From NCBI RefSeq assembly GCF_002836205.1, contig NZ_PJBE01000013.1:3521645-3585644 (forward strand): a stretch of 64,000 nucleotides of DNA. Direction: 5' to 3'. Shown one piece after another: positions 27,891 to 36,932 of the stretch. The notes below the pieces were generated by a model. The model searched no databases, was not told the DNA's origin, and saw only the letters and a program-made list of their open reading frames with translations. The DNA comes from Shewanella sp. Choline-02u-19. Its GTDB lineage: Bacteria > Pseudomonadota > Gammaproteobacteria > Enterobacterales > Shewanellaceae. Position numbers and translations under genes: made by a program. Every line of letters starts with the position of its first letter. Position 1 is the stretch's first letter.

Positions 27891-30071
27891 ATGTCAGCTA
27901 AAATTTTTGCATGTTTCCGCTCAACCCTCGCCGTAATCATGATGATGCTATTGGGTCTAGCCAATGCTAACGCGATTGAGTGGCCACAAGAGGTAACCGA
28001 AAAAGAGGGCACCATAGTGGTATATCAGCCACAGCCTGAATCACTTAACGGTAATATTCTGCAAGGGCGTGCGGCAATGTCTCTCGAACTCATCGATAGA
28101 GACGAGCCCGTTTTTGGCGCTTTTTGGTTTAGTGCACGCATCGATACCAATACCGATAACGCTACCGTTAGAGACGTTAAAGTCACTCAGGTTCGCTGGC
28201 CAGAGTCGACTGAAGCAGACGAGCAGCGCTTTACCGAAGTGGTAGAAAAAGCCCTAGGCAGCAGTAGTTTTAATATCTCAATGGAGCGCCTTTCTGCCAG
28301 TCTCGCCAATGCTAAACAAGAGAAACAAAGCTTAGAGAACATTAAGAACGATGCCCCCAACATTATTTTCCGTCAGCACCTCAGTGTACTGCTGTCTTTC
28401 GACGGCGCGCCGCAATTTAGGGAAATAGAAGGCAGCCCTTATGAGCGAGCATTAAACACGCCATTTGCGGTTGCACGTAACCAACAGACTAAAAAGTTAT
28501 ACCTCAGCAGCGGTACGTTCTGGTACACCGCAGACAACCCCATGGGCCCTTGGCAAACAACCGAATATCCGCCTGAAGACCTCGTTAAAATGCTTCCTAA
28601 ACCTGAAGATGCCACTCCAGCAAAAAGTGCCTCAGCACCCGCCGTCATCGCCGTAAACACCGCCACCGAATTGGTCGCAACAGAGGGTAAGCCCAGATGG
28701 AAAAGCCTGACCGAAGGCAAGCTGCTGTACGTCAGCAACACAGAGACCGCATGGATTAGAGAGGTTTCTTCAGGTGATATGTATTTATTGCTGTCGGGGC
28801 GCTGGTTTAAAGCCAAGAAGGAAGCTGGACCTTGGGAGTTTGTTCGCGCCGATAAGCTGCCGACGAGTTTTAATGATATCCCACCTGAGTCCGATATTGG
28901 AGGCCTACGTGTTTCTGTTGCAGGCACCACAGAAGCAGACCAAGCGATGCTCGATGCGCAAATACCACAAACTGCTGCGATTAAGCGCAGTGAAACAAAG
29001 CTAACTGTTGAATACGATGGTGAGCCTAAGTTTGATGCAATCCCAGGTACTAAGGTCGCTTATGCCGTTAACACCTCCACTCAGGTATTGAAAATAAACG
29101 GTCAGTACTACGCAGTAGATAATGCCGTTTGGTTTGTCGCTTCAGCGGCTAAAGGCCCATGGACAGTCGCAGATAACATCCCGACAGACGAGATTGCAAA
29201 AATCCCCCCAAGCTCACCTGTGTATAACACCACTTATGTCGAGATTTATGACTCTACACCCGAGGTTGTCTATGTGGGTTACACTCCAGGCTATATGTGG
29301 TCCTACCCCTATTATGGTGTACCTGTATATGGCACAGGCTGGTACTACCCACCCTACTGGGGCCGTTACTATTATCCAAGACCACCGACTTGGGGATTAC
29401 ATGTTGGTTATAACCCTTGGACAGGCTGGAACGTCGGTGTGAGTTGGAGCAATGGTTTCTTTAGCGTGGGGGTTGGCTGGAATGCTGGCTGGGGTAATAA
29501 CTATCATCCAGGCCGATGCTGTGGCGGTTATTACGGTGGAGGTTACCGTCGCCCTGTCGTGATAAATACCGGTGATATTAATATCGGTAACAGTGTCAGT
29601 ATCGGTAATAGAACCAATATCTCCAACAAGGTTACCAAAAACAACAATATTTCAGGTAACCGCGTGGGGAAAAATAATCTCTATAACCGTCCAGAGAACC
29701 GCGTACGTAATGCTGACTCAAAGAAAATAAACAACAATCTTAGACAAGCGACTCACAACAAGAGCCGTGACAATAACGTCTTTGCCGATAAAAATGGCAA
29801 TATTGCACGAGATAATAATGGTGAGTGGCAAAACCGCAATAAAGGCAATTGGACACCTGCGCCCGCAACTAAACAGAGAGTTGAAACTGGGCTAAGTAAT
29901 CGTGATATCAGCAAGCCTGTCACTATGCCATCTAGGCCTAATACTGATATGAGTCGCCCCAACAATATGAATCGACAGATGAATAACCGCAACATTGACC
30001 GAGAAGGATTGAACCGCTCACGCAACGCAAGGCAACACGGTATGGCGCGAGAAGGTCGAAGAGGACGTTAA
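27891..30071 (+). CDS. Large exported repeat protein of unknown function, Trp/Gly/Asn-rich
   Basis: This 726-residue protein has a signal peptide (residues 1-28) and a ribosome binding site GAAGGGA. Three repeats occur near residues 195-245, 275-325 and 385-445, each with the pattern W-[FY]-x-A-x4-G-P-W-x6-P and mostly ending in I-P-P. From about 460 to 570 the chain is rich in Tyr, Trp, Pro and Gly; from 570 to the end it is rich in Asn and Arg with low complexity. Some relatives are annotated as carbohydrate-binding proteins, but I see no catalytic motif. An envelope or surface protein is likely; function unknown. It seems monocistronic. Confidence 0.8.
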   Translation: MSAKIFACFRSTLAVIMMMLLGLANANAIEWPQEVTEKEGTIVVYQPQPESLNGNILQGRAAMSLELIDRDEPVFGAFWFSARIDTNTDNATVRDVKVTQVRWPESTEADEQRFTEVVEKALGSSSFNISMERLSASLANAKQEKQSLENIKNDAPNIIFRQHLSVLLSFDGAPQFREIEGSPYERALNTPFAVARNQQTKKLYLSSGTFWYTADNPMGPWQTTEYPPEDLVKMLPKPEDATPAKSASAPAVIAVNTATELVATEGKPRWKSLTEGKLLYVSNTETAWIREVSSGDMYLLLSGRWFKAKKEAGPWEFVRADKLPTSFNDIPPESDIGGLRVSVAGTTEADQAMLDAQIPQTAAIKRSETKLTVEYDGEPKFDAIPGTKVAYAVNTSTQVLKINGQYYAVDNAVWFVASAAKGPWTVADNIPTDEIAKIPPSSPVYNTTYVEIYDSTPEVVYVGYTPGYMWSYPYYGVPVYGTGWYYPPYWGRYYYPRPPTWGLHVGYNPWTGWNVGVSWSNGFFSVGVGWNAGWGNNYHPGRCCGGYYGGGYRRPVVINTGDINIGNSVSIGNRTNISNKVTKNNNISGNRVGKNNLYNRPENRVRNADSKKINNNLRQATHNKSRDNNVFADKNGNIARDNNGEWQNRNKGNWTPAPATKQRVETGLSNRDISKPVTMPSRPNTDMSRPNNMNRQMNNRNIDREGLNRSRNARQHGMAREGRRGR

Positions 30072-30091
30072 TTAGCGACGATTCAATATTT

Positions 30092-30120
30092 AAAGGTCTG
30101 CTTGCTGCAGGCCTTTTCCT
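30092..30120 (+). terminator. Rho-independent terminator
   Basis: Stem AAAGGTCTGC/GCAGGCCTTT (one wobble), 5-base loop, then TTTTCCTTTT, 20 bases after the stop of the repeat protein. Confidence 0.8.
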
Positions 30121-30230
30121 TTTCTTCTACCGCTTGTTAGGTTGACACCCCATCGATGGCTAGATAGCTTAATGGGATACCCCATCAAAAGTCAGTGTTC
30201 TGACAACCAATAATAAGTGGACCTTCATTT

Positions 30231-31463
30231 ATGTGGCAAAAACTTGAGCCCTATCGTTCTTCAATTGTTTTACTGTCAGCACTATTTATTGGTGGCGTTA
30301 TCGGTATTGTACTGCCTGATTTTGCACTTGAATTAAAGCCTATTGGGCAGATTTTTCTTAATCTGCTATTCATGATTATTGTGCCACTCGTTGCTATTAG
30401 TGTGACCTCTTCCATTGCACGAATGACTGACTTAAAAAAACTCGGTGCCATTCTTATTACCCTCTTCTTGGTGTCAATTGTAATGGCGATTATCCCCGCC
30501 GTATCGATTGTAGGCTTGGCTCTGGCCTTCGATCCTGCGCAAGGTGTTTTACTCGATCTGCATCAACATGTTGAAGCGGGGGCGGGCACAATGGATTTCG
30601 TTGGTTTGCTCACTACCAATGATTTTGTTGGTTTGCTGTCTAAATCCAATATCCTGGCATTGATCATCATGTCGGTCATCGCCGGGATCGCTATTGGTCA
30701 ATCAGGAAAAGATGGTGAGAAAGTCTCAGATATCCTTGATAGTCTCAATACCGTTATCATGAAGATAGTATCCATTTTGATGGTAGCAGCCCCAATAGGA
30801 CTAGGCGCCTACTTTGCTTCAACCATGGCCAGTCAAGACACCGAACTGTTGAGCACTTTTGCTCGCGCTATTGGGCTATTCTTTGTTGCGGCAATTATCT
30901 ATTTCATCATCGGCTCAACTCTTTACGCTTGGTTAGGTGGCGGGGCAAAAGGCGTTACTCAATTTTGGAAAAATGCGGTTGCACCGTCAGTTACCGCATT
31001 AGGTACCAGCTCCTCTCTGGCCACGTTACCCGTTAATATCCGAGCCGCCAATAAGATGGGCATAAAAGAGGAGATAGCAGATATTTGTCTGCCTTTGTTG
31101 GTCAATCTCAATAAAGGCGGTGCCTCGATGACCACCGCGCTAAAGATTGTATTTATCTATTCAATATTGGGTTTGGATTTCACTGCAGATGTTTTTGCGC
31201 TCACCGTACTTATTTCAGTGTTGTCAGCATTTATTATTAGTGGCGTGCCTGGCGGAGCCTTTTTGGGTGAAATTTTTATCGTCACCACTCTCGGTCTACC
31301 GATAGAAGTTATCCCTATTTTAGTCATTATCGGCACAGTAACCGATGCACCTGCCACACTCATCAATGTGATTCACGACCTAAATGCCACTCAAATTATT
31401 GAACGGATCAATGGTAAACGCTACCAAAGTAAAGTGACTGAGTCGCCGTTGAATAAACCATAA
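30231..31463 (+). CDS. Dicarboxylate/amino acid:cation symporter (DAACS family)
   Basis: This 410-residue membrane protein shows the glutamate-transporter-homologue fold: N-terminal helices, the serine-rich re-entrant loop GTSSSLATLPVN near residue 258, the helix-7 region NKGGASMTTAL and the second re-entrant segment SGVPGGAFLGE. It takes up a dicarboxylate or amino acid with Na+ or H+; substrate cannot be fixed from sequence. It stands alone between two terminators. Confidence 0.9.
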   Translation: MWQKLEPYRSSIVLLSALFIGGVIGIVLPDFALELKPIGQIFLNLLFMIIVPLVAISVTSSIARMTDLKKLGAILITLFLVSIVMAIIPAVSIVGLALAFDPAQGVLLDLHQHVEAGAGTMDFVGLLTTNDFVGLLSKSNILALIIMSVIAGIAIGQSGKDGEKVSDILDSLNTVIMKIVSILMVAAPIGLGAYFASTMASQDTELLSTFARAIGLFFVAAIIYFIIGSTLYAWLGGGAKGVTQFWKNAVAPSVTALGTSSSLATLPVNIRAANKMGIKEEIADICLPLLVNLNKGGASMTTALKIVFIYSILGLDFTADVFALTVLISVLSAFIISGVPGGAFLGEIFIVTTLGLPIEVIPILVIIGTVTDAPATLINVIHDLNATQIIERINGKRYQSKVTESPLNKP

Positions 31464-31494
31464 AATCCAAGCAAGTCACTTGGGTTTTATGGTT
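31456..31494. terminator. Bidirectional rho-independent terminator
   Basis: A 16-bp stem (AACCATAAAATCCAAG with one wobble) that includes the stop codon of the symporter gene, with T-rich ends in both directions; it serves both this gene and the convergent beta-propeller gene. Confidence 0.8.
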
Positions 31495-31525
31495 ATGTCT
31501 TGGGATCTAATAAACGGTAAAAAAA

Positions 31526-32545
31526 TCAGCTCTCGGGGGGCACTACGTAGACCGCCACACGGCCTTGATGCCCAGCTGCCACCAAGGTATCACCATCAAT
31601 CGCCAAGGTGTAATAACCTTGTGTCTGACCTTGAATCGACAACGGCTGCCAACTAAAGCCATGGTCAAATGAGATATCTGTAGCCAACTTACCCGTCGCT
31701 ATACACATGGCTTGATGACAAACCATCGCGGTTCTCAGTCCGGCAGTCGCCTTACGCGTTTTATGCCAGACTTTGCCTTTTAGATACACCATATTAGCAT
31801 CATGCTTATCACGCTGTTGGTAATCACCGCCGACAACAAAAACATCGCCAAGAGTATTCATCGCCACGCCATAACCGCCGGCAGTTTGTGTATCGTCATA
31901 GAGTGGAATATGCGTTCTTTGCCAGTAATCACCGGAGTCTTGCGAGGTATAAATAGAGCTACTATGGCCGCCAGTGGTGAACCATGCTTGACCCGCTTTG
32001 CCGACCATGAGGGTATTACCACTCGCGGCAAAGGCCACTTCACGGTCGAGCAGTTTAGGAAGATGAGCTCGAGCAATCCGTTGCCAACTTTTACCACCAT
32101 CTTGAGTGCGTAAGATAACAAAGCAACCATCAACAGGATCCCCTAACAGCAATCCGTTGTTTCTATCCCAAAAAGCAATAGAATCAAAAAAACCCGTTTC
32201 ATGTTTATTTTCGAGCAACAGTTTCCAAGAAGCCCCCTGATCTTCAGTAATATAGAGTGTAGATAACTCGCCCTCACCAGCCCCCATCACAATGGCAGTG
32301 TTAGCGTCGAAAACTTCAATATCACGAAAATCGGTTAACGGTTGCTCTGTAACAGAAACATCGAGCCAAGTTTTACCTGCATCCTTAGACAAAAAGACAC
32401 TATTGTTTGAGCCACTCACCCACACTATGCCATCAGCAGCTGCGCTACCACGAAAAGATAAACTTGCATCAATCTGCTGTGTCTGCCATTCAACTGAAAA
32501 GGCACTAACACTGCACAATCCCAATAACAGTATGAATATCTTCAT
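31526..32545 (-). CDS. Exported BNR/YCF48-like beta-propeller protein
   Basis: This 339-residue protein starts at ATG 32545, with AAGGTGAG upstream and a signal peptide MKIFILLLGLCSVSAFS; an upstream in-frame start at 32584 lacks both. Repeated Asp-box elements (S-x-D-x-G-x-x-W: SKDAGKTWLDV, TEDQGASWKLL, TQDGGKSWQRI, SQDSGDYWQR, SFDHGFSWQPL) mark a sialidase/YCF48-like propeller. The catalytic residues of sialidases are not evident. It is probably a periplasmic scaffold or binding protein. Confidence 0.85.
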   Translation of the reverse strand: MKIFILLLGLCSVSAFSVEWQTQQIDASLSFRGSAAADGIVWVSGSNNSVFLSKDAGKTWLDVSVTEQPLTDFRDIEVFDANTAIVMGAGEGELSTLYITEDQGASWKLLLENKHETGFFDSIAFWDRNNGLLLGDPVDGCFVILRTQDGGKSWQRIARAHLPKLLDREVAFAASGNTLMVGKAGQAWFTTGGHSSSIYTSQDSGDYWQRTHIPLYDDTQTAGGYGVAMNTLGDVFVVGGDYQQRDKHDANMVYLKGKVWHKTRKATAGLRTAMVCHQAMCIATGKLATDISFDHGFSWQPLSIQGQTQGYYTLAIDGDTLVAAGHQGRVAVYVVPPES

Positions 32546-32796
32546 TAAACTCACCTTGTAAAAATGAATGGCTTTAACTATCAATCAATAATGTTAAATA
32601 GGCAACCTAGAATAATTAATTGAATTTGTCGGCGACTACTCAATAAGAACAAGACAACAAATATTAGTGTCAGCTTAAATAAGTACTTATTAAACAACTA
32701 ATTATGTTAACAACATGCTAATAAAAAGATGGACATTAATTAGTCAAGATGATAAAAACGTGACTTGAGTCACATTTATTTATTCTGGAGAAAATA

Positions 32797-33099
32797 ATGA
32801 AAATTACCCTTACCGCCCCACTAATGATGGCAACATTACTCTTCTCTGCAGCAAGCTTCGCAGGAATGAACTCTGTAGCACTATGTAATGATTGCTCTAA
32901 AAGCGCGGCGTTAGAAGCCGCAACGGCACTTGAGAATAATAATGTCTATGTGGTCGATTTTGTCAAAAGAACAGCTCAAAAATATGTGTCTGACAGTAAA
33001 GGAAACACCATTGCTGCCAATATGAGCCTAGGTGAAATTACCCGCCTGAATCAACAATTTGATTATCGAAAAACGTATCTTCATGCTGTTAAGCACTAA
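32797..33099 (+). CDS. Small exported hypothetical protein (100 aa)
   Basis: This protein has a clear signal peptide (residues 1-21, cleavage after SFA), a CNDC motif soon after (LCNDCSKS), and a short soluble domain. The ribosome binding site TCTGGAGAA is strong, so I take it as a real gene. I do not recognise the family. The Cys pair could bind a metal or form a disulfide. Confidence 0.7.
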   Translation: MKITLTAPLMMATLLFSAASFAGMNSVALCNDCSKSAALEAATALENNNVYVVDFVKRTAQKYVSDSKGNTIAANMSLGEITRLNQQFDYRKTYLHAVKH

Positions 33100-33116
33100 T
33101 TTAAAAGTGTCCCTAT

Positions 33117-33145
33117 TTGCTCTTTATCCAACGGCTAAAGAGCAA
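33117..33145. terminator. Bidirectional hairpin terminator
   Basis: Stem TTGCTCTTTA/TAAAGAGCAA with a 9-base loop, between the small exported protein gene and the convergent kynureninase-like gene; T-poor tails. Confidence 0.5.
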
Positions 33146-33154
33146 TATTATTGG

Positions 33155-34288
33155 TTACCACCCTGTCGTGCCAACAAGTTCTAATAGGCGCCACATATCA
33201 GCTTCATCATTGTATATGTGCGGCGACACTCGTATCCCTTGGCTTCGTGCATCAACACTGATGTTGGCACTTTTTAGCGCTGATAATATCTGTTGCTGCC
33301 GATGACCGAAATTTAGGATCATGGTTCCACTGCGTTTATCTTGTTCTCGGGGAGAGACCAGTTCACTGCCAAGCTCATTGGCCACCAGCTCAATCAAATG
33401 CTGATTATGCTGGCGTAGCTTTTCTGAACCCAACTGACAAAAATAATCAATGCTATAAGCCGCTATCGCATAAGGCGCTACAGACGGTGTCCCGCCCCAA
33501 AACTTAAGCGCGCTTTTATGGTATCTAAAATCATGAATATCGAATTCAAACGGATTTTCATGACTAAACCAACCTACGTCCTTAGGCTGACAATCTGCAA
33601 TATGCTGACGGTTAACCCAAAGGTAAGCCGCTCCAGGGCCACCACATAACCATTTAACACTGGAGCCAATCATAAAGTCAGCCTGCAGAGCCCCTAAATC
33701 TACCGGCACCACACCCGCTGACTGAGCGATATCAATCAGTGTGAGTACACCTCTCGATTTTGCTGCCGCAACAATGTCATCGACTGGCGATAGCTGCCCA
33801 GTATTAGAGTAAGCATGACTCACAAACACCATATCAATATCTGTCGTTAAGTGAGCATCCCATACATTAGCATCGGTAATATCCAGCGCTTTAGGGATAA
33901 ATCGCAGTTCGCAGTTTTTTGGCAGCGCTTTTTTGAGTGCAAAACCCATGCTGGGGAAATCAATCTCACTCATTAAGATCACGGTATCATCACGTTGCAA
34001 TGAATCAACGGACATCACCAATTTGGTCAATGCGCTCGATAGATTAACTTGCGGACAGAACTCGCTCGCAGGGGCATTAAACATTCTCGATAAACCATCG
34101 GTAAATCGCTCAATAATGCCAAGCCAATCTCTCCAAGGCTCAATACCAGACTCTTGCCAAGGTGTGAAAAACTGTTGCTTAAAATCAGCCTCAGCCGTTT
34201 GAAGCGGCCTGCCAACTGAATGGTTCAATAAGTAACTTCCAGGCGCGAGCATAAAATCTTTTTTATAGTCATGGTTAAAATCCCCCAT
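33155..34288 (-). CDS. Kynureninase-like PLP enzyme (class V aminotransferase fold)
   Basis: This 377-residue fold-type I PLP enzyme looks closest to kynureninase. The Schiff-base Lys is K212 in GSSVKWLCGGPG, the ring-nitrogen Asp is D186 in LIDIAQSAG, and H158 lies in SHAYSNTGQ. True kynureninases are about 415 residues; this one is shorter and should be seen as a relative. Its partner gene, ending one base upstream, encodes a PrnB-like protein of the tryptophan 2,3-dioxygenase superfamily. That pairing suggests cleavage of an aryl-ketone or other product derived from tryptophan, which is inference. Confidence 0.8.
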   Translation of the reverse strand: MGDFNHDYKKDFMLAPGSYLLNHSVGRPLQTAEADFKQQFFTPWQESGIEPWRDWLGIIERFTDGLSRMFNAPASEFCPQVNLSSALTKLVMSVDSLQRDDTVILMSEIDFPSMGFALKKALPKNCELRFIPKALDITDANVWDAHLTTDIDMVFVSHAYSNTGQLSPVDDIVAAAKSRGVLTLIDIAQSAGVVPVDLGALQADFMIGSSVKWLCGGPGAAYLWVNRQHIADCQPKDVGWFSHENPFEFDIHDFRYHKSALKFWGGTPSVAPYAIAAYSIDYFCQLGSEKLRQHNQHLIELVANELGSELVSPREQDKRSGTMILNFGHRQQQILSALKSANISVDARSQGIRVSPHIYNDEADMWRLLELVGTTGW

Positions 34289-34289
34289 A

Positions 34290-35465
34290 TCAACGAGCCT
34301 CTAAGCTTGCAGTGAGCGATTTAATATCGTCATATCGCGTCTTGATATCACTGCGGCATGCCGCAGACCGCCTATCTCGTAGTTTTTCCAGCGCATTAAG
34401 CAACACTGGTAATGGCGGGCCACTCGCGGTAACTTTATCCATATGTTGCTGCTCCATCGTTTGAGAAGGGATAGCAATATACTTATTTACTAATTCATTG
34501 TGATGCTGAATCGCTGTTTCACCGTGCAATCTACACACCTCTAGAAACAGCCTTACGTTTTCTTTAAACCAGGCTTCATGGTGCAAATGCCGCAGCGCTA
34601 ACAACTCGTCCATAAAGCTAGAACGACGCATACAGTCACGCAAAATGCGTTGATCTTCTGGCATCATATACAGAAACTTATCAACCAACATTTGTGAATA
34701 TCCAGCTTCGTTGGCAGCGCACAACCCTAAAAGCATATCGATGACATTGATACCGGCAAAATCACCGGCATTTGCACCGCGGTAAACTTGGCTTCCAACA
34801 CGATAGGGTTTGTAGTACGGCCTCACGCAATAGAAGAAGTCATTAGTATCGAGCTTGTTAAAGAGTTGCTTATTCGACTCTTTTACATCTACGAGCGCTT
34901 GCTTGGCGACAACCAGTAAATCGGCGGCAATGGGATGAGAAATTCCTAGAGGTTGTATTTTTAATAATGCGTCTGCTGCACGCTTATAGGCAAGAATACC
35001 TTTGGTATTATAATCAACAAACAGCTTTTCAGCGGGCAGGTTAGTAAACCGTTTGTATAGGCCGTTATCAGCGCTGTTATGTGTGGTTAAGTGCGCGGTG
35101 GCAAACCTTGGAGTAACACCAATAGAAGCGCCGATATGCATCGCTAAAGCAGAGGCTTCTGTTAATGGTGATACCTGCTCACGAGAGGGCTCGGTTATCT
35201 CATGACGGCGACAAGCAGCCATGTACAAGCCTACATTCCCCAGTAAGCCGAACGCGTGGTCAAAGCCTTCGTCGGTATTTCCCTCCGCCAATAATGCCGC
35301 GATCATCTCTCGGCCTTCAGCTTCTAACGCTATTTTAAGTGACTCACCAATACCTTCGACATTGGCACGATCAACTTGCGTTGCATATAACAGCTCTAAT
35401 TGGGTATTGAGCTCCACAAAACGGGTACGGATCCAATGGTCAAAAGCCCGAGTATTCAATGTCAT
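34290..35465 (-). CDS. PrnB-like heme protein (TDO superfamily, DUF1864)
   Basis: This 391-residue protein resembles monodechloroaminopyrrolnitrin synthase PrnB, a member of the tryptophan/indoleamine dioxygenase superfamily, in segments such as GDFAGINVIDMLLGLC, MLVDKFLYMMPEDQRILRDCMRR and RLHGETAIQHH. The last holds H314, H321 and H322, one of which is a candidate axial heme ligand. PrnB rearranges the indole of a chlorinated tryptophan; no halogenase (PrnA/PrnC) or PrnD is present here, so the substrate is probably not chlorinated. It is the first gene of a two-gene operon with the kynureninase-like enzyme. Confidence 0.75.
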   Translation of the reverse strand: MTLNTRAFDHWIRTRFVELNTQLELLYATQVDRANVEGIGESLKIALEAEGREMIAALLAEGNTDEGFDHAFGLLGNVGLYMAACRRHEITEPSREQVSPLTEASALAMHIGASIGVTPRFATAHLTTHNSADNGLYKRFTNLPAEKLFVDYNTKGILAYKRAADALLKIQPLGISHPIAADLLVVAKQALVDVKESNKQLFNKLDTNDFFYCVRPYYKPYRVGSQVYRGANAGDFAGINVIDMLLGLCAANEAGYSQMLVDKFLYMMPEDQRILRDCMRRSSFMDELLALRHLHHEAWFKENVRLFLEVCRLHGETAIQHHNELVNKYIAIPSQTMEQQHMDKVTASGPPLPVLLNALEKLRDRRSAACRSDIKTRYDDIKSLTASLEAR

Positions 35466-35555
35466 CTAGCGGTTCCTGTTATTGTTATTATTATGTTGAA
35501 TTAGCCTATCAGGATCTCTAGGGGTAAAATCGTCATTTTCCCTTCTATAACTTCC

Positions 35556-35601
35556 ATTTCAGATCGGATTCCACTATAAATTGACTACATTCGATTGAAA
35601 T
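35556..35601. promoter_or_regulatory. Candidate operator between the PrnB-like operon and the Lrp/AsnC gene
   Basis: ATTTCAGATCGGATT (35556-35570) is mirrored by CATTCGATTGAAAT (35588-35601) with small differences. It lies between divergent genes, where an Lrp-family regulator would bind. Confidence 0.4.
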
Positions 35602-35630
35602 AAACTATAAAACTAAATTCGGAGTTCTCT

Positions 35631-36083
35631 TTGGACAGTAAAGATCGCAATATTCTCGCTATTTTGCAGCAACAGGGCCGTATTGCCATTTCAGAGTTGG
35701 CTGCAAGGTTAAACATGTCTGATACCCCCTGCCTTCGCCGAGTCAGAAAGCTCGAACAGACGGGAGTTATAAGCGGCTATGCGGCACAAATAGAACCTAA
35801 AGAGGTCGGGCTCAATGTGGTGGTCTATGCCTTTGTGCGCCTCACAGAAAATTCAGATCATCATGCTGAGCGCTTCGAAACGGCGATGCAAAGTCTGGAG
35901 CAAGTGATGGAATGTTCTGTTGTCACCGGGGCGCATGATTATGTTTTAAAAATTGTTGCCAGTGATTTACTTAGCTACGAAAGCTTCGTTAAAAAGTCAT
36001 TGGGTAGCTTAAATTGTATTGCGGGCATTGAATCAACGGTGGTGCTAAAGCAGAATTTCTCACGAAGCACCCTGCCTTTATAA
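35631..36083 (+). CDS. Lrp/AsnC family transcriptional regulator
   Basis: This 150-residue protein starts at TTG 35631, with GGAG 6 bases upstream. The N-terminal winged helix (KDRNILAILQQQGRIAISELAARLNMSDTPCLRRVRKLE) and the C-terminal RAM ligand-binding domain are complete. Being divergent from the PrnB-like operon, it probably senses an amino acid or the pathway metabolite and controls those genes and itself. Confidence 0.9.
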   Translation: MDSKDRNILAILQQQGRIAISELAARLNMSDTPCLRRVRKLEQTGVISGYAAQIEPKEVGLNVVVYAFVRLTENSDHHAERFETAMQSLEQVMECSVVTGAHDYVLKIVASDLLSYESFVKKSLGSLNCIAGIESTVVLKQNFSRSTLPL

Positions 36084-36170
36084 TACTTATAATTTCATAT
36101 GTTTAATGAAAAATAAATCTAGATTAAATTAAGTATAATGTACTTAAACTGACCCATCGCAAATATTAAC

Positions 36171-36185
36171 TAGACGACCGGTCTA
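36171..36185. promoter_or_regulatory. NemR-type operator 1
   Basis: TAGACGACCGGTCTA, a dyad of TAGAC/GTCTA, 22 bases before the nemR-like start. An almost identical copy lies before yqhD. Confidence 0.8.
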
Positions 36186-36206
36186 ATTGAGCTTAAGATA
36201 CGGCCT

Positions 36207-36809
36207 ATGAAAATTGAATCCCAACAAACACGTCAGCATATTATTGACTCTGGTTATAGCTTAATTTCGAGTAAAGGCTTCTCGAATGTGGGCTTGTCGC
36301 AGATCCTAAAATTTGCCGATGTTCCCAAAGGCTCTTTTTACCATTACTTCAAATCTAAGGAGCTGTTTGGTGAAGAGATCATTAACAGTTACTTCAAGGG
36401 ATACTTACATAGTATTGATGAACTATTTGACGCCAAAAATGGTTCAGGTCTTGAGCGACTCATGAGCTACTGGCTGCGCTGGCAGGCAACTCAAAGTAAT
36501 TGCAGCATTGACCAAAAATGCTTAGTAGTTAAGCTCAGTGCCGAAGTTGCAGATCTTTCTGAGTCGATGCGCCTAGCGCTTGATAAAGGCTCATCAGGCG
36601 TTATTACGCGTCTTGCCCACTGTATCGAAGCTGGGATCAACGACGGTTCACTTCCAGCGATGCACGCCCAAATTACGGCAGAAACCTTATACCAGCTTTG
36701 GTTAGGCGCGAGTTTAAAAAGTAAATTATCACGTGATCCAAATGTGATTGAACGCGTATTGCAAGTAACCAAAGCCCTGTTGGCACAGCCTATATCTCCG
36801 CTGAAATAG
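36207..36809 (+). CDS. nemR: NemR-like TetR repressor, electrophile sensor
   Basis: This 200-residue TetR protein closely matches E. coli NemR in the ligand domain (CLVVKLSAEVADLSESMRLALDKG), and the Cys at 105 lines up with the redox-active Cys106 of NemR. The helix-turn-helix spans about residues 26-50. NemR is released from DNA by quinones, reactive chlorine and glyoxals. The same dyad precedes this gene and yqhD, supporting autoregulation and control of the reductase genes downstream. Confidence 0.88.
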   Translation: MKIESQQTRQHIIDSGYSLISSKGFSNVGLSQILKFADVPKGSFYHYFKSKELFGEEIINSYFKGYLHSIDELFDAKNGSGLERLMSYWLRWQATQSNCSIDQKCLVVKLSAEVADLSESMRLALDKGSSGVITRLAHCIEAGINDGSLPAMHAQITAETLYQLWLGASLKSKLSRDPNVIERVLQVTKALLAQPISPLK

Positions 36810-36825
36810 CCAACAGTTTTATCTC

Positions 36826-36856
36826 ACCCGCCTATGATTAGCGCGGGTATTTTTTT
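36826..36856 (+). terminator. Rho-independent terminator of nemR
   Basis: ACCCGC pairs with GCGGGT, followed by A and a run of T; it separates nemR from yqhD. Confidence 0.75.
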
Positions 36857-36866
36857 AACTATTTAA

Positions 36867-36881
36867 TAGACGACTGGTCTA
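36867..36881. promoter_or_regulatory. NemR-type operator 2
   Basis: TAGACGACTGGTCTA, one base different from operator 1, 52 bases before the yqhD start. Confidence 0.8.
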
Positions 36882-36932
36882 CTAAATATCTCATACTCAT
36901 TCGATAATACTTGTCGATAGATAGGAAAGAAT

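Noticed and set aside
28439..28930. 163-codon open frame on the minus strand
   Set aside because: It lies wholly inside the gene for the large exported repeat protein, has no ribosome binding site and its composition follows from the sense codons.
30141..30190. Direct repeat ACCCCATC before the symporter gene
   Set aside because: Only two short copies and no fitting regulator; may be chance or part of the promoter.
34290..35465. Canonical tryptophan 2,3-dioxygenase
   Set aside because: Length of 391 residues and the conserved segments look closer to PrnB than to the roughly 280-residue bacterial TDO; kept as superfamily assignment only.
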